Below, one piece after another: positions 35,762 through 43,857 of a stretch of DNA of 64,000 nucleotides; within the stretch, counting starts at the first letter, position 1; each line of letters starts with the position of its first letter. Source of the DNA: Desulfosporosinus lacus DSM 15449 (GTDB lineage: Bacteria > Bacillota > Desulfitobacteriia > Desulfitobacteriales > Desulfitobacteriaceae). The stretch is from contig NZ_FQXJ01000013.1 in assembly GCF_900129935.1 (NCBI RefSeq), positions 1 through 64,000 on the forward strand, in the 5' to 3' direction. The notes under the pieces are model-generated. The model did not search any database and was not told where the DNA came from. It worked only from the letters and a program-made list of their open reading frames with translations. The translations under genes were made by a program, and so were the position numbers.

Positions 35762-36169
35762 TTACTTATTACTTTCCCTCATCTGTCGTGTAGCTTCTTG
35801 AGCCGATATTTCTCCCCGCTCAAGAGCCTCTAGTATCTCCTGACGGCGCAAACTTTCCTCAGGGGAGTTCCCTTTTCCATTCTCAGTGTCTTTTTCCTTA
35901 TCCACTCCGTATCCAAGCGCCTCAATAACACTGTCCAAGCGACTGCGTACCGTCGGATAAGAAATACCCAACTCTTTTTCCACCTCTTTGATATTCCCTC
36001 GGCACTTAATAAATGCCTCCATGAAAACTAACTGTTCTGCAGGCAACCGACAAAACTTACACGAACTGAACTCCCCTTCAATTTTAGTAGGACAGTATGT
36101 ACAAGTAAGCTTACTAATCTTCATTTCATGATTGCACACTGGACACTGATGGGGCATCTGATAAGACAA
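35762..36169 (-). CDS. DUF2089 zinc-ribbon/HTH regulator
   Basis: This 135-aa protein has a zinc ribbon with CPVCNHEM and LTCTYCPT pairs plus a second CKFC pair. A helix-turn-helix-like segment follows (RGNIKEVEKELGISYPTVRSRLD), as in DUF2089 proteins, then a charged linker and a C-terminal EILEALERGEISAQEATRQM that repeats the SHOCT-like motif of the next protein. TTG 36169 with GAGGTG 6 nt upstream is the best start. It likely regulates its own operon, and the very AT-rich 36200-36300 region may be its operator. Confidence 0.82.
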   Translation of the reverse strand: MSYQMPHQCPVCNHEMKISKLTCTYCPTKIEGEFSSCKFCRLPAEQLVFMEAFIKCRGNIKEVEKELGISYPTVRSRLDSVIEALGYGVDKEKDTENGKGNSPEESLRRQEILEALERGEISAQEATRQMRESNK

Positions 36170-36219
36170 AGATATCACCTCTGCGTCATGTATTATTGCA
36201 CTTCTCTGCAATTAAATAA

Positions 36220-36300
36220 TAAATCAATATATTAATTATGTCAATTATTTATTCAATATATTTAATATGTATATTAACATTATTAATATATAGATGATTT
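36220..36300. promoter_or_regulatory. very AT-rich divergent control region with repeated ATTAATATA motifs
   Basis: Several near copies of AATATATTAA/ATTAATATAT lie between the DUF2089 operon and the divergent DUF1904 gene. They are candidate binding sites for the DUF2089 regulator or a shared UP element. A TATAAT at 36314-36319 could serve the rightward gene. Confidence 0.4.
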
Positions 36301-36342
36301 GTCCTCTATGCAGTATAATTAACCATACCGTTCGAGTAATCA

Positions 36343-36378
36343 TAATGCAGCTGGCCTCCGGAGAGACTAGCTGCATTA
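36343..36378 (+). promoter_or_regulatory. 5' UTR hairpin before the DUF1904 gene
   Basis: TAATGCAGCT (36343-36352) pairs with 36369-36378 around a 16-nt loop, 30 nt before the start codon and after a TATAAT at 36314. No T-run follows, so it more likely affects mRNA stability or translation. Confidence 0.45.
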
Positions 36379-36408
36379 CGATGAATCATCAAATATTATG
36401 GAGAGATT

Positions 36409-36738
36409 ATGATGCCTCAAATTAAGATCCGTGGAATCGTGATAGACATGATACGGAAACTAAGCACTCGACTAATCGATGAACTGACAATAGTGACACA
36501 ATCTCCAAGGAACGACTTTACCCTTGAAATGATTCACTCAACCTTTGTCCTAGATGGGGAAGTTGCAACGAGTTATCCTTTTGTCGAGATCGCTTGGTTT
36601 GACCGAGGGCAAGAGATTCAAGATCAAGTGGCTCAAACCATCAGCAAATTAATGAATGAAGCTGGTTGCCCCAGCGTCGATATTATGTTCACGATCTTGG
36701 AGAAACCCCGCTACTATGAAAATGGAAAGCATTACTGA
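36409..36738 (+). CDS. DUF1904 family protein (tautomerase-like fold)
   Basis: This 109-aa protein starts MPQIKIRG after one extra Met; a Pro near the N-terminus is typical of tautomerase-like folds. The FVEIAWFDRGQEIQDQVA stretch fits DUF1904. Its function is not established for the family. The site GGAGAG lies just before the two adjacent ATGs. It stands alone and is divergent from the DUF2089 operon. Confidence 0.75.
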   Translation: MMPQIKIRGIVIDMIRKLSTRLIDELTIVTQSPRNDFTLEMIHSTFVLDGEVATSYPFVEIAWFDRGQEIQDQVAQTISKLMNEAGCPSVDIMFTILEKPRYYENGKHY

Positions 36739-36789
36739 TTTTTAAGGTTAAAGGTATACAATGAACCCTGCATTCGGAACGAGAAAACG

Positions 36790-36833
36790 AAAAAAGTCGA
36801 CTTATATGTGATTTGCAAGCCGACTCTAGATTC
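36790..36833 (-). terminator. terminator of the 2-TM protein gene
   Basis: AGTCGGCTT...AAGTCGACT (one mismatch) is followed on the minus strand by TTTTTTCG. It lies about 35 nt after the stop at 36866. Confidence 0.7.
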
Positions 36834-36865
36834 TTCCAAGGGATTAGCGTTGTAATTTCATTCAT

Positions 36866-37195
36866 TTAATCCAAGCCATCAACAATTGCCTTAAGCTCAT
36901 CAATTTTATCCATGATCCTCAGTCCGAGCTTTTTGAACCCGGAAACAAACATAATAATATAAGCAACTATACAAAGAAAAAGCACTAGATTTCGGTATCC
37001 AGGGTGCTCATCGAAAATATAACCATACTTTACAGCGAAATGACCATTTATGAAACTCGTAACGAGCGCTAATCCTACTAAAAATATGAATGCCGTCACA
37101 GCTCCTTTTATGTACTCAATCCACAATCGCCTTTTGGCCAATTTCTTGTCGATTTTATGCTGTTCAAACTTCTCTTGGACTTTCGATAACCCCAT
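36866..37195 (-). CDS. hypothetical two-helix membrane protein (109 aa)
   Basis: The basic cytoplasmic start (VQEKFEQHKIDKKLAKRRLW) is followed by two membrane helices (about residues 30-50 and 68-88) and a polar C-terminal helix. I use ATG 37195, which has GAGGAG 8 nt upstream, over two earlier in-frame starts. No family is recognised. The flanking 430-nt gap to the right (37196-37653) has no gene; it holds a GCCGTTAGCGGC palindrome near 37572. Confidence 0.65.
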   Translation of the reverse strand: MGLSKVQEKFEQHKIDKKLAKRRLWIEYIKGAVTAFIFLVGLALVTSFINGHFAVKYGYIFDEHPGYRNLVLFLCIVAYIIMFVSGFKKLGLRIMDKIDELKAIVDGLD

Positions 37196-37653
37196 TCCAG
37201 TCATCTCCTCTTCCTTTGTCACGTTGATTAATCAATAAGGCAAATTCTCACTCTTTTTAATACCAATCCAGAGACACGTATTACCAGTAACATCGCTAAA
37301 TGTCTAACTTCATTTAGAATGCCTTTCTATTATTATAACACGTTTCTAATTTTGGCAAAATTCTTCTTCTCTTTCCAGTCCTCACAATATTTTCGTAACA
37401 CAAACCTCTGCAACAGCTTCACCATAAAACGACATAAAAAATATGAGTAGTTTGATAAAATATTATTGCGTCAGATTATTCCTAAAATTTGGCTCATTCA
37501 AAATGATTACTACTAATGCTTGGCGTCAGGCAGGCTGGGAACCCTTACAGTGGCAATGATGCGGTAAAGATGCCGTTAGCGGCATGAAGGTCTAGTATAA
37601 AAAGAGGCGACCTGGAAAAAAACTGCAGGCCGCGTTGATAAGGAGCGGATTAA

Positions 37654-38181
37654 TTGATTTATGCTTTTGATGGTCATACTCCCAAAATAGGGACGGGAAC
37701 ATATGTAAGCGAAACTGCAATAGTAATCGGAAATGTAAAGATTGGAGACAACTGTTATATTGGGCATGGTGCAATTCTGCGCGGGGATTATGGCCGGATA
37801 GAAATTGGCTCAGAGACTGCTGTCGAAGAAGGTGTCATAATCCACATTCGGCCCGAAGGGTTAAGCAAAATTGGAAACAGAGTTACGTTTGGCCATGGAG
37901 CGATCATTCATTCTGACGACATAGCTGATTGGGCTGTGATAGGAATGGGGGCAATTGTCAGTCTTGGAGCGAAAGTTGGTGCAAAATCTATTGTAGCAGA
38001 GGGTTCAGTCGTAAAACAGAATCAGGTTATCCCTGAAAACGTCGTAGTTGCCGGTAATCCAGCCAAAGTGGTTAGAGAACTAGAAGATAAAGACATAAAA
38101 ATGTGGACATGGGGAAAACAGGTTTATGTCGATCTAGCTGCAAAATACTTAAAAATTGGAATGCAGAGAATACCGGATTAG
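37654..38181 (+). CDS. gamma-carbonic-anhydrase-like hexapeptide-repeat protein
   Basis: This 175-aa left-handed beta-helix protein is built of hexapeptide repeats (VIGNVKIGDNCYIGHGAILR and on). The family's metal-binding His residues are suggested by GVIIHIR, FGHGAIIHS and R/D positions in LRGDYG. Relatives include PaaY, CaiE and YrdA; a true carbonic anhydrase activity is not certain. It starts at TTG behind AAGGAGCGG. It stands alone. Confidence 0.88.
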   Translation: MIYAFDGHTPKIGTGTYVSETAIVIGNVKIGDNCYIGHGAILRGDYGRIEIGSETAVEEGVIIHIRPEGLSKIGNRVTFGHGAIIHSDDIADWAVIGMGAIVSLGAKVGAKSIVAEGSVVKQNQVIPENVVVAGNPAKVVRELEDKDIKMWTWGKQVYVDLAAKYLKIGMQRIPD

Positions 38182-38293
38182 TTGGCTCTGAGGGCTCTGA
38201 AGGAACGGGCTAAATGACCACTCACCCTGATAGCAAGGCTTGTAGTAATTTCGGCCAATATCTTCCGGACGCAATCTAATACTTGGGAAAATT

Positions 38294-39313
38294 TCATAAC
38301 ATGTTGTTAATCTTTTGGGATACTTCATCGTCACATATCACAAATAATTTCGCATCTGTTGGAATGGGTTCATTTAGCTTAGTATTTATTGTCATATCAC
38401 CCTTGTTTGATATTAAGGTGGCCCCTTGCTTAATAAGTGCTAAAAAAGCATCCTCATATGTTTTCCACTCGGGTCTTACAGTTGTTTGATATACATCAGC
38501 ACCTCTTTGACTACTTAATAATTGCGTAAAAATATCCAAGCTTCCTTCATTAAGTGCTGACCTTACAGCCAATCTTGACACAGCATCGTGGGAGAGAACG
38601 AAATCATTAACCTTCACATGTTTGAAGTTTTGAATATGTTTTTCCATCATAATTTCAACAGTTGTATGAACATTCGGAGCTAAACTCTCGATAGTTGAAG
38701 CTAAAAGTAACGATTTTCCATCAACAAGAGAAGGCTCATCAATTCTTGCATCGGCAAAAATGATTGCTGAACGAGCATTCTTAATGTCTGCTTGTTCAAG
38801 TATATCGAGGGAACTTGGGTCACCACTAATAAAATAGACTTTGGGTTTATCATAAGGATGTTTGTTAATCTCATCAATAATTACTACCTCAATATTCGAG
38901 TCTGTGGATAAAATTTCTTCTATGGCATATTGTGCCTTTTTGCTCCAATTAATTACGATAATGTGGTTCTTACCTTGAAACTTCAATTGGCCTGCCTCCC
39001 TTCTCCTATGAAAATCTGCAACAGCATCAATAATCTTACCAATTACTAAACTTAACAAACCAATGCCAAATACATAAATAAAGATAGTAAGCACTTTTCC
39101 TGAAAATGTACTTGGAGAATAATCACCATAACCAACAGTCGACATCGTTGTTAAAACAAAATACAGAGAATTAAACCAAGTCTCAAATGTCTCAGGCTCA
39201 ATTAAATAAGCAAAAGTTGATACCATCAGTACAAAAGCAAGAAATCCAAACGCAAGTGCTGTATTCTTCATTTTCAATAATTTTATTGATAAGCGAAGTA
39301 AAACGAAGTGCAA
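38294..39313 (-). CDS. potassium channel with RCK (TrkA-N) domain, YugO-like
   Basis: This 339-aa protein has two membrane helices flanking a pore loop with the selectivity filter TTMSTVGYGDYSP, then a cytosolic NAD-binding-type RCK domain (HIIVINWSKKAQYAIEEI, IIFADARIDEP). This is the two-helix bacterial K+ channel layout; the nearest named match is Bacillus YugO, involved in biofilm electrical signalling. A TTG start follows AAAGGAGG by 8 nt. It is monocistronic. Confidence 0.88.
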   Translation of the reverse strand: MHFVLLRLSIKLLKMKNTALAFGFLAFVLMVSTFAYLIEPETFETWFNSLYFVLTTMSTVGYGDYSPSTFSGKVLTIFIYVFGIGLLSLVIGKIIDAVADFHRRREAGQLKFQGKNHIIVINWSKKAQYAIEEILSTDSNIEVVIIDEINKHPYDKPKVYFISGDPSSLDILEQADIKNARSAIIFADARIDEPSLVDGKSLLLASTIESLAPNVHTTVEIMMEKHIQNFKHVKVNDFVLSHDAVSRLAVRSALNEGSLDIFTQLLSSQRGADVYQTTVRPEWKTYEDAFLALIKQGATLISNKGDMTINTKLNEPIPTDAKLFVICDDEVSQKINNML

Positions 39314-39563
39314 AGAGCTTTCCTCCTTTCAGATAAATTGTGATTGCAATTCTGTTGGTGAAATTTCTTATTTTTTATTACAATCTAAGAAAGACCGAAA
39401 GATTGATAAGCCTCAATCTTATTAAATCTGCATCTCTTTGTACTGTGGATATTTCTCAACCCAAAAAACTAGGACTATAACTTCTACACAAGTTATTATT
39501 TCTCCTTTAATTCAGCGCTAACTGCCAGTGTTTAATATAATAACCACCCATTTACTGAAACAG

Positions 39564-39627
39564 GTACAGAAAAGAGGGGATCGGTGTGATGTTTTAAAAC
39601 GCCACGACTGTCCCCTCTTTTCTGTAC
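39564..39627. repeat. 17-bp perfect inverted repeat (REP/MITE-like element)
   Basis: GTACAGAAAAGAGGGGA (39564-39580) is the exact complement of 39611-39627, enclosing 30 nt. It lies in the gene-free 39314-39673 gap. Its compact, palindrome-bounded form resembles REP/BIME or small transposon-derived repeats. It is not a terminator because no T-run follows. Confidence 0.7.
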
Positions 39628-39673
39628 ACGCCCCTGTATGACCATCTCAAAACTATTAAGAATTTAGCCTGAA

Positions 39674-40600
39674 CTAGGCACGCCATAATCTTAAGGTAAG
39701 ACAACGCAAACTTCCACCTCCAGCTAATAGAGCTTGGGGGTGAAATTCAATGATTTGGACTCCACACTGTTGCAATCTTTTTTTAGTCTGATTACTTAAT
39801 GCTATATCATAATGAATAATGACTTTTGGTTCTAGTGGAACAAAACTGCAACCCCAATTTTGTTGCTCGACATCAGTTATTTCTATAAGCTCGATATTCT
39901 TCTTACCTAAATATTTCTGAAAATCAATTTCTACACGCTTTTGTTTGCGAATCAGGTACGTTTGTAGAATAGCCGGAGGAAAAAACATTGCTAAATCCTC
40001 ACTAATTCGATTAAAAATCATATCAGCATGCATGAATCTTCGTACCTGGGGTGCCTTAATATAAATCACTTCTTCGAAGATTTCCAAAGCTTTAGCAAAG
40101 AATCCTTCTATAGTACTAGCTTTAAGTCGTTCAGTATCCACAATGATCAATGTTAGAGGAGACAAAGTCAAGCAACCTTCAAACTCTTCCTCATTTTCAA
40201 ATTCATGGAAAATCGGGATATTAAGATTAGTTAAGACTTCCTTTACTACACTTTCCTCGCCGGCTCTGGTACCTGGACACATTTTCGATAATATAGCCCC
40301 TTTGCTCGTAACCACTGCAATATCATTGAGATAAGCTAAATTCGGAAGTTTTGGCAATAAATCTTTTGTTTCTCGGACAAAGTTCCTAACTTCTAGCACC
40401 TCTACATCGTGCACTTTTAACAATTGAGTATATTGTTCGTGCTCCTTCAAATACTGATCTACCTGCGGAACATTATTGAACAAATGATACTTATAATTCG
40501 ATTGGGTAATTGAAGATAGTGACTCGACAGGGTTATGCAGTAAAACTTTCTTTAAGCGTGCCAATTTTTCATTTCCAAACCCTGGATTTATTTTCATCAT
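39674..40600 (-). CDS. arginine-deiminase-like (amidinotransferase-fold) protein
   Basis: In this 308-aa protein, PNLAYLNDIAVVTSKGAILSK aligns with the arginine deiminase PNL-FTRDP region, MHADMIFN keeps the His-x-Asp pair, and GGGSLRCLTLRL holds the expected nucleophile Cys near the C-terminus. The usual Arg of the FTRDP motif is Asn here, and the LEGGD loop reads FEGCLT. A deiminase or related guanidine-modifying hydrolase is likely, with uncertain substrate. AGGATAGGTG precedes ATG. Its start overlaps a 50-codon upstream ORF as ATGA. Confidence 0.8.
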   Translation of the reverse strand: MMKINPGFGNEKLARLKKVLLHNPVESLSSITQSNYKYHLFNNVPQVDQYLKEHEQYTQLLKVHDVEVLEVRNFVRETKDLLPKLPNLAYLNDIAVVTSKGAILSKMCPGTRAGEESVVKEVLTNLNIPIFHEFENEEEFEGCLTLSPLTLIIVDTERLKASTIEGFFAKALEIFEEVIYIKAPQVRRFMHADMIFNRISEDLAMFFPPAILQTYLIRKQKRVEIDFQKYLGKKNIELIEITDVEQQNWGCSFVPLEPKVIIHYDIALSNQTKKRLQQCGVQIIEFHPQALLAGGGSLRCLTLRLWRA

Positions 40601-40749
40601 ACTTTAACACCTATCCTAAGCTTTCTGTTGTAAGGGTTCAGAATTACTTTTTTAACCCTATTATTAACCTTTTGGATCTGACATGTTATGCTTGATAGTT
40701 TCTCTGAAATGTCTATATAATAGTTATAATAGTCGATAATTTCACTCAG
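40597..40749 (-). CDS. small helical protein (50 aa) with probable CTG start
   Basis: AAAGGAGG sits 9 nt before a CTG that opens a 50-codon frame (SEIIDYYNYYIDISEKLSSI then TCQIQKVNNRVKKVILNPY). Its stop overlaps the arginine-deiminase-like ATG as ATGA, the arrangement of translationally coupled genes. The product looks like a short amphipathic helix with a basic tail. No ATG, GTG or TTG is available in frame. The family is not recognised; the strong ribosome binding site and coupling are the only support. Confidence 0.45.
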   Translation of the reverse strand: MSEIIDYYNYYIDISEKLSSITCQIQKVNNRVKKVILNPYNRKLRIGVKV

Positions 40750-40910
40750 AACTAAACCTCCTTTAACGAAGCTTTCTATTATACATCATAAGGTTATACA
40801 GTAGAACGTTTATCATACATACAATTTTAACCAACAAAGTCTCAACTTTTAAATTCTAGGGAATCAATAGTAATAAATAATCGTCTATCGATTTTAGAGA
40901 GGTGTAGAAT

Positions 40911-41717
40911 TTGAATAACCTTGTAATCCAAAGATTATCACTGGCCCTTGAACGGCGTGAGGATGTCGCTCTCGTTATGATTACTAAAACAAAAGGTTCC
41001 TGCCCACGGGGAGTTGGCAGTATGATGCTGGTCAATGGTGATGGACACTTACTCGGAGGCACAATTGGTGGCGGAGTATCAGAATCCAAGGCAGCAATTG
41101 AAGCTGCCAAGTGCCTTCAACAAGGAGTCTCAAAAACAATACGTTATGAGCTTGAGATTAATTCCAGTGACCCCCAGCAGCTAGCAATGGTTTGCGGCGG
41201 TGAAATTGAAGTATTCATTCGAGCTTTTAAACAAGCCAACCACTTGCTGATTGCCGGGGCTGGCCATATTGCTCGCGCACTTTATCAATTGGCTAAGGTT
41301 TTAGGATATTTTATTACGATCATAGACGACAGACCCGAGCTGCTTACTAGAGAACGGTTTCCAGATGCCGATGAGTTAATATCTGGAGATATAGTCACTG
41401 AGCTCAAGCGCTACTCAACAAATGAACAAACTTCAATGGTGATTTGTACCTATAAACATGCGTTAGACGAAGCAGCTCTGGCTGCGACCATCTCTAAACC
41501 AAGCCGTTATCTTGGAATGGTCGGCAGCCGCAAAAAGGTTGCCCACTGTTTCCAACATCTTGAAGCGCAAGGAGTGACGCTGGAGGCCTTGAGCAAGATT
41601 CATACCCCTATAGGGCTTAATCTTGGAGGAGAAACGCCTGAAGAAATTGCCCTTGCTATCTTAGCTGAGATCCAGGCTATAAAATATGCTCGTAACCCAG
41701 ATCTCCTTCGTACTTAA
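40911..41717 (+). CDS. XdhC/CoxI-family molybdenum-enzyme accessory protein
   Basis: This 268-aa protein has an XdhC_CoxI opening with GSCPRGVGSMMLV and GTIGGGVSE, then a Rossmann half with IAGAGHIARALYQLAKVLG and MVGSRKK near the end. XdhC inserts sulfurated molybdenum cofactor into xanthine-dehydrogenase-like enzymes. No molybdenum hydroxylase gene is in the window, so its client is elsewhere. It starts at TTG behind GAGAGGTG. A strong terminator follows. Confidence 0.9.
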   Translation: MNNLVIQRLSLALERREDVALVMITKTKGSCPRGVGSMMLVNGDGHLLGGTIGGGVSESKAAIEAAKCLQQGVSKTIRYELEINSSDPQQLAMVCGGEIEVFIRAFKQANHLLIAGAGHIARALYQLAKVLGYFITIIDDRPELLTRERFPDADELISGDIVTELKRYSTNEQTSMVICTYKHALDEAALAATISKPSRYLGMVGSRKKVAHCFQHLEAQGVTLEALSKIHTPIGLNLGGETPEEIALAILAEIQAIKYARNPDLLRT

Positions 41718-41747
41718 CCAAAACAATAATTTGGGATGCAAGAAAAA

Positions 41748-41789
41748 AAAACCCCTTTTATCCGTCTAAACAGACGGATAAAAGGGGTT
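41748..41789. terminator. bidirectional terminator between the xdhC and 61-aa genes
   Basis: A 19-bp perfect stem (AAACCCCTTTTATCCGTCT and complement) with a 4-nt loop has a run of A on the left and T on the right. Confidence 0.9.
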
Positions 41790-41844
41790 TTACACTGTTA
41801 CTCAATTATTAGCCCATTGTGCCCGGACTTAGAACGCCATCCAA

Positions 41845-42030
41845 TTATTCTCGTATCTTGTAGTTATTATTTTCCATATCCATAATGGAATAGCTATAGT
41901 TTTTTTTATTTCTCTCATCAATTGTAATTAGATCAATTGCGAATTCTTTAGCTTCTTTCAAGGTCTCAAATTCATATTCTCCAATGTGATCTTTGGCAAT
42001 TTCATCATGTACTACTAAAACAAAAGTCAT
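41845..42030 (-). CDS. hypothetical protein (61 aa)
   Basis: GAGGG 6 nt before ATG supports the start. The product is acidic, opening MTFVLVVHDEIAKDHIGEYE then FETLKEAKEFAIDL, with alternating strand-helix character and no membrane segment. It has a dedicated terminator pair around it. The family is not recognised. Confidence 0.65.
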   Translation of the reverse strand: MTFVLVVHDEIAKDHIGEYEFETLKEAKEFAIDLITIDERNKKNYSYSIMDMENNNYKIRE

Positions 42031-42260
42031 TTTAATCCCTCTTTCTTCAGTTCTCTATCGAGTCAGAGGCTTGTTATCTCTTGTTTGTTACTACATTATT
42101 AATACCATACGATTGATGCTTTTACAATTAGTCTGGAAAATATTCCCCTTTACATGTTAGGTTATACTTTACTTCTTATAATTGCTCAAATCTAGATAAG
42201 CCTGGAATTTTGTTTTTTCTCTCGAACGGACGGATAAAGATGTTTTGATGCAAGTATAGC

Positions 42261-43208
42261 TCAAGAATGCAGACTAAAGCACTCTTTCGCTTTCACCATA
42301 GCCACTATGACTTCGTTTACAGGAACCTCGACCCCTGCTTCATGAGCAAGTTTTACGACTGCGCCATTCAGGGCCTCAATTTCAGTTCGGCGACCGCTCT
42401 GAATATCTTGAAGCATCGAGGAATGGTGAGCATAGGTTGGAGGTATTAAGTAGTCATAAAAATTTGTTAGATAAGTTTGAGCATCAGGCCAAAACATCGC
42501 AATCTTTCTTGCTTGAAGCAAATCAAAAATCTCTTTAATGATCTTATTCATGAGTTCCTGAGTAACAGGTTCTTCAGCTAACTCTCCATAACTCACCTCA
42601 AAAATTGCTCCTAAGGAATTTAGTGCTGAATTATAGATGATCTTTCCCCAAATATAGTTCATGATTTCTAAAGATGCTTTTGTAGGAATGAGTGCTTTGC
42701 AAAAAATTTCGGCAAACTCCTCAAGCAACGCGGGGTTAATGAGATTTTTGGGAGAACCAATCATCACATCATCGGCAATAACAGTCACCTTAGACTCTCC
42801 AAGTGCTAAGGTCTCTGCCCCAAAAATAACTCGGCCTAAAACAAGCTTGTCCTCCGCAATAGATTTGGCGGCTGTCTCAAAATTTCCATATCCATTCTGG
42901 AAGAGAAATACGTAGGTGTTATCTCCTACTAGCGGAACAATTTCTTGAGCTATCTCTTCTGTAACAAATGATTTTACGGTGACAATTATAATATCAAACT
43001 TCTGGTGCTTAAGTTCCGAGACTTTAGATGCTGCGTTAAAGAGCTTCGCCTTGTGCTCTCCCCAGATTCCAGAAACTTTCACTCCATCTGACTTGATCTT
43101 TTCAATACTTGCTGGTCTGCTTAGCCCCGTCACCTCGTGGCCCGCTAAACTCAAAAGGCAAGAATACACAGTTCCCAAGGCCCCTAAACCGATAACTAAA
43201 ACTTTCAT
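42261..43208 (-). CDS. panE: 2-dehydropantoate 2-reductase (ketopantoate reductase) family
   Basis: This 315-aa protein has an N-terminal NADP-binding Rossmann loop VIGLGALGTVYSCLL, VTVKSF at about residue 76, a FLFQNGYGN segment and the helical C-terminal half with IWGKIIYNSALNSLGAI (catalytic Lys). In pantothenate synthesis it reduces ketopantoate to pantoate; many clostridial paralogues act on other 2-keto acids. GGAGAAAAGAA precedes ATG. No panB/panC is close, so the symbol is by family. Confidence 0.85.
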   Translation of the reverse strand: MKVLVIGLGALGTVYSCLLSLAGHEVTGLSRPASIEKIKSDGVKVSGIWGEHKAKLFNAASKVSELKHQKFDIIIVTVKSFVTEEIAQEIVPLVGDNTYVFLFQNGYGNFETAAKSIAEDKLVLGRVIFGAETLALGESKVTVIADDVMIGSPKNLINPALLEEFAEIFCKALIPTKASLEIMNYIWGKIIYNSALNSLGAIFEVSYGELAEEPVTQELMNKIIKEIFDLLQARKIAMFWPDAQTYLTNFYDYLIPPTYAHHSSMLQDIQSGRRTEIEALNGAVVKLAHEAGVEVPVNEVIVAMVKAKECFSLHS

Positions 43209-43244
43209 TTCTTTTCTCCAATCTTACATTGTTTAACAGGATAA

Positions 43245-43571
43245 TTAATGTCGCGGAGCCCATAACATGACAGAGACTCCTGCTATACATATGGCAGCAC
43301 CTAACCAATCATAGCTGTCGGGAATTTTTTTATCAACGCCCCATCCCCATAAAACGGCTAAGATAATAAATACCCCTCCATAGGCTGCATAAACTCTCCC
43401 AAAGCTCGGGAACTTTTGTAAAGTGGGGATGATACCGTAAAGAACGAGGATGAGTCCCCCCACTATTCCATACCAAAGGGGCCGAGCTTCTCTCAGCCAA
43501 AGCCATACTAGATAGCCTCCTCCGATTTCGGCTAAACCAGCTAGAATAAACAAAAAAATAGCCTGAAGCAT
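43245..43571 (-). CDS. YnfA/UPF0060 family membrane protein
   Basis: This 108-aa protein has four membrane helices and the family pattern [19 protein letters not shown] plus [12 protein letters not shown] and SVMLWAPR at the end. It is related to small multidrug-resistance type transporters; its function is unknown. It lies 36 nt upstream of the ketopantoate reductase gene on the same strand. A GGGGGG site lies rather far (about 11 nt) from the ATG. Confidence 0.88.
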   Translation of the reverse strand: MLQAIFLFILAGLAEIGGGYLVWLWLREARPLWYGIVGGLILVLYGIIPTLQKFPSFGRVYAAYGGVFIILAVLWGWGVDKKIPDSYDWLGAAICIAGVSVMLWAPRH

Positions 43572-43623
43572 AAATCAAATATCCCCCCTTTTGCACAGAC
43601 ACATATATAAACTAAAGTTCTTT

Positions 43624-43631
43624 GCTATAAT
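43624..43631 (+). promoter_or_regulatory. candidate extended -10 element for the ABC operon
   Basis: TGCTATAAT is a perfect extended -10 in the 286-nt gap before the rightward ABC transporter genes, leaving an untranslated leader of about 220 nt with no clear hairpin. Confidence 0.35.
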
Positions 43632-43857
43632 GACTGCTTCTGCTTCCGAAACATGTTTCTTATTATTATAGCTTTATTTATTAGTAATCAACAACACTAT
43701 TCACTCATATACATTCGGCACAGTGCACAATTTTAATTAATTTTTCGAATAAGAGTCCTCAACTTCCTATTTAAGAAGATTTTATTTATAATAAAAAGAA
43801 AATAGTTCATACCTAAGATTTCTTTCAAATAATAGCAGCATCAAAAAAGGAGAATTT

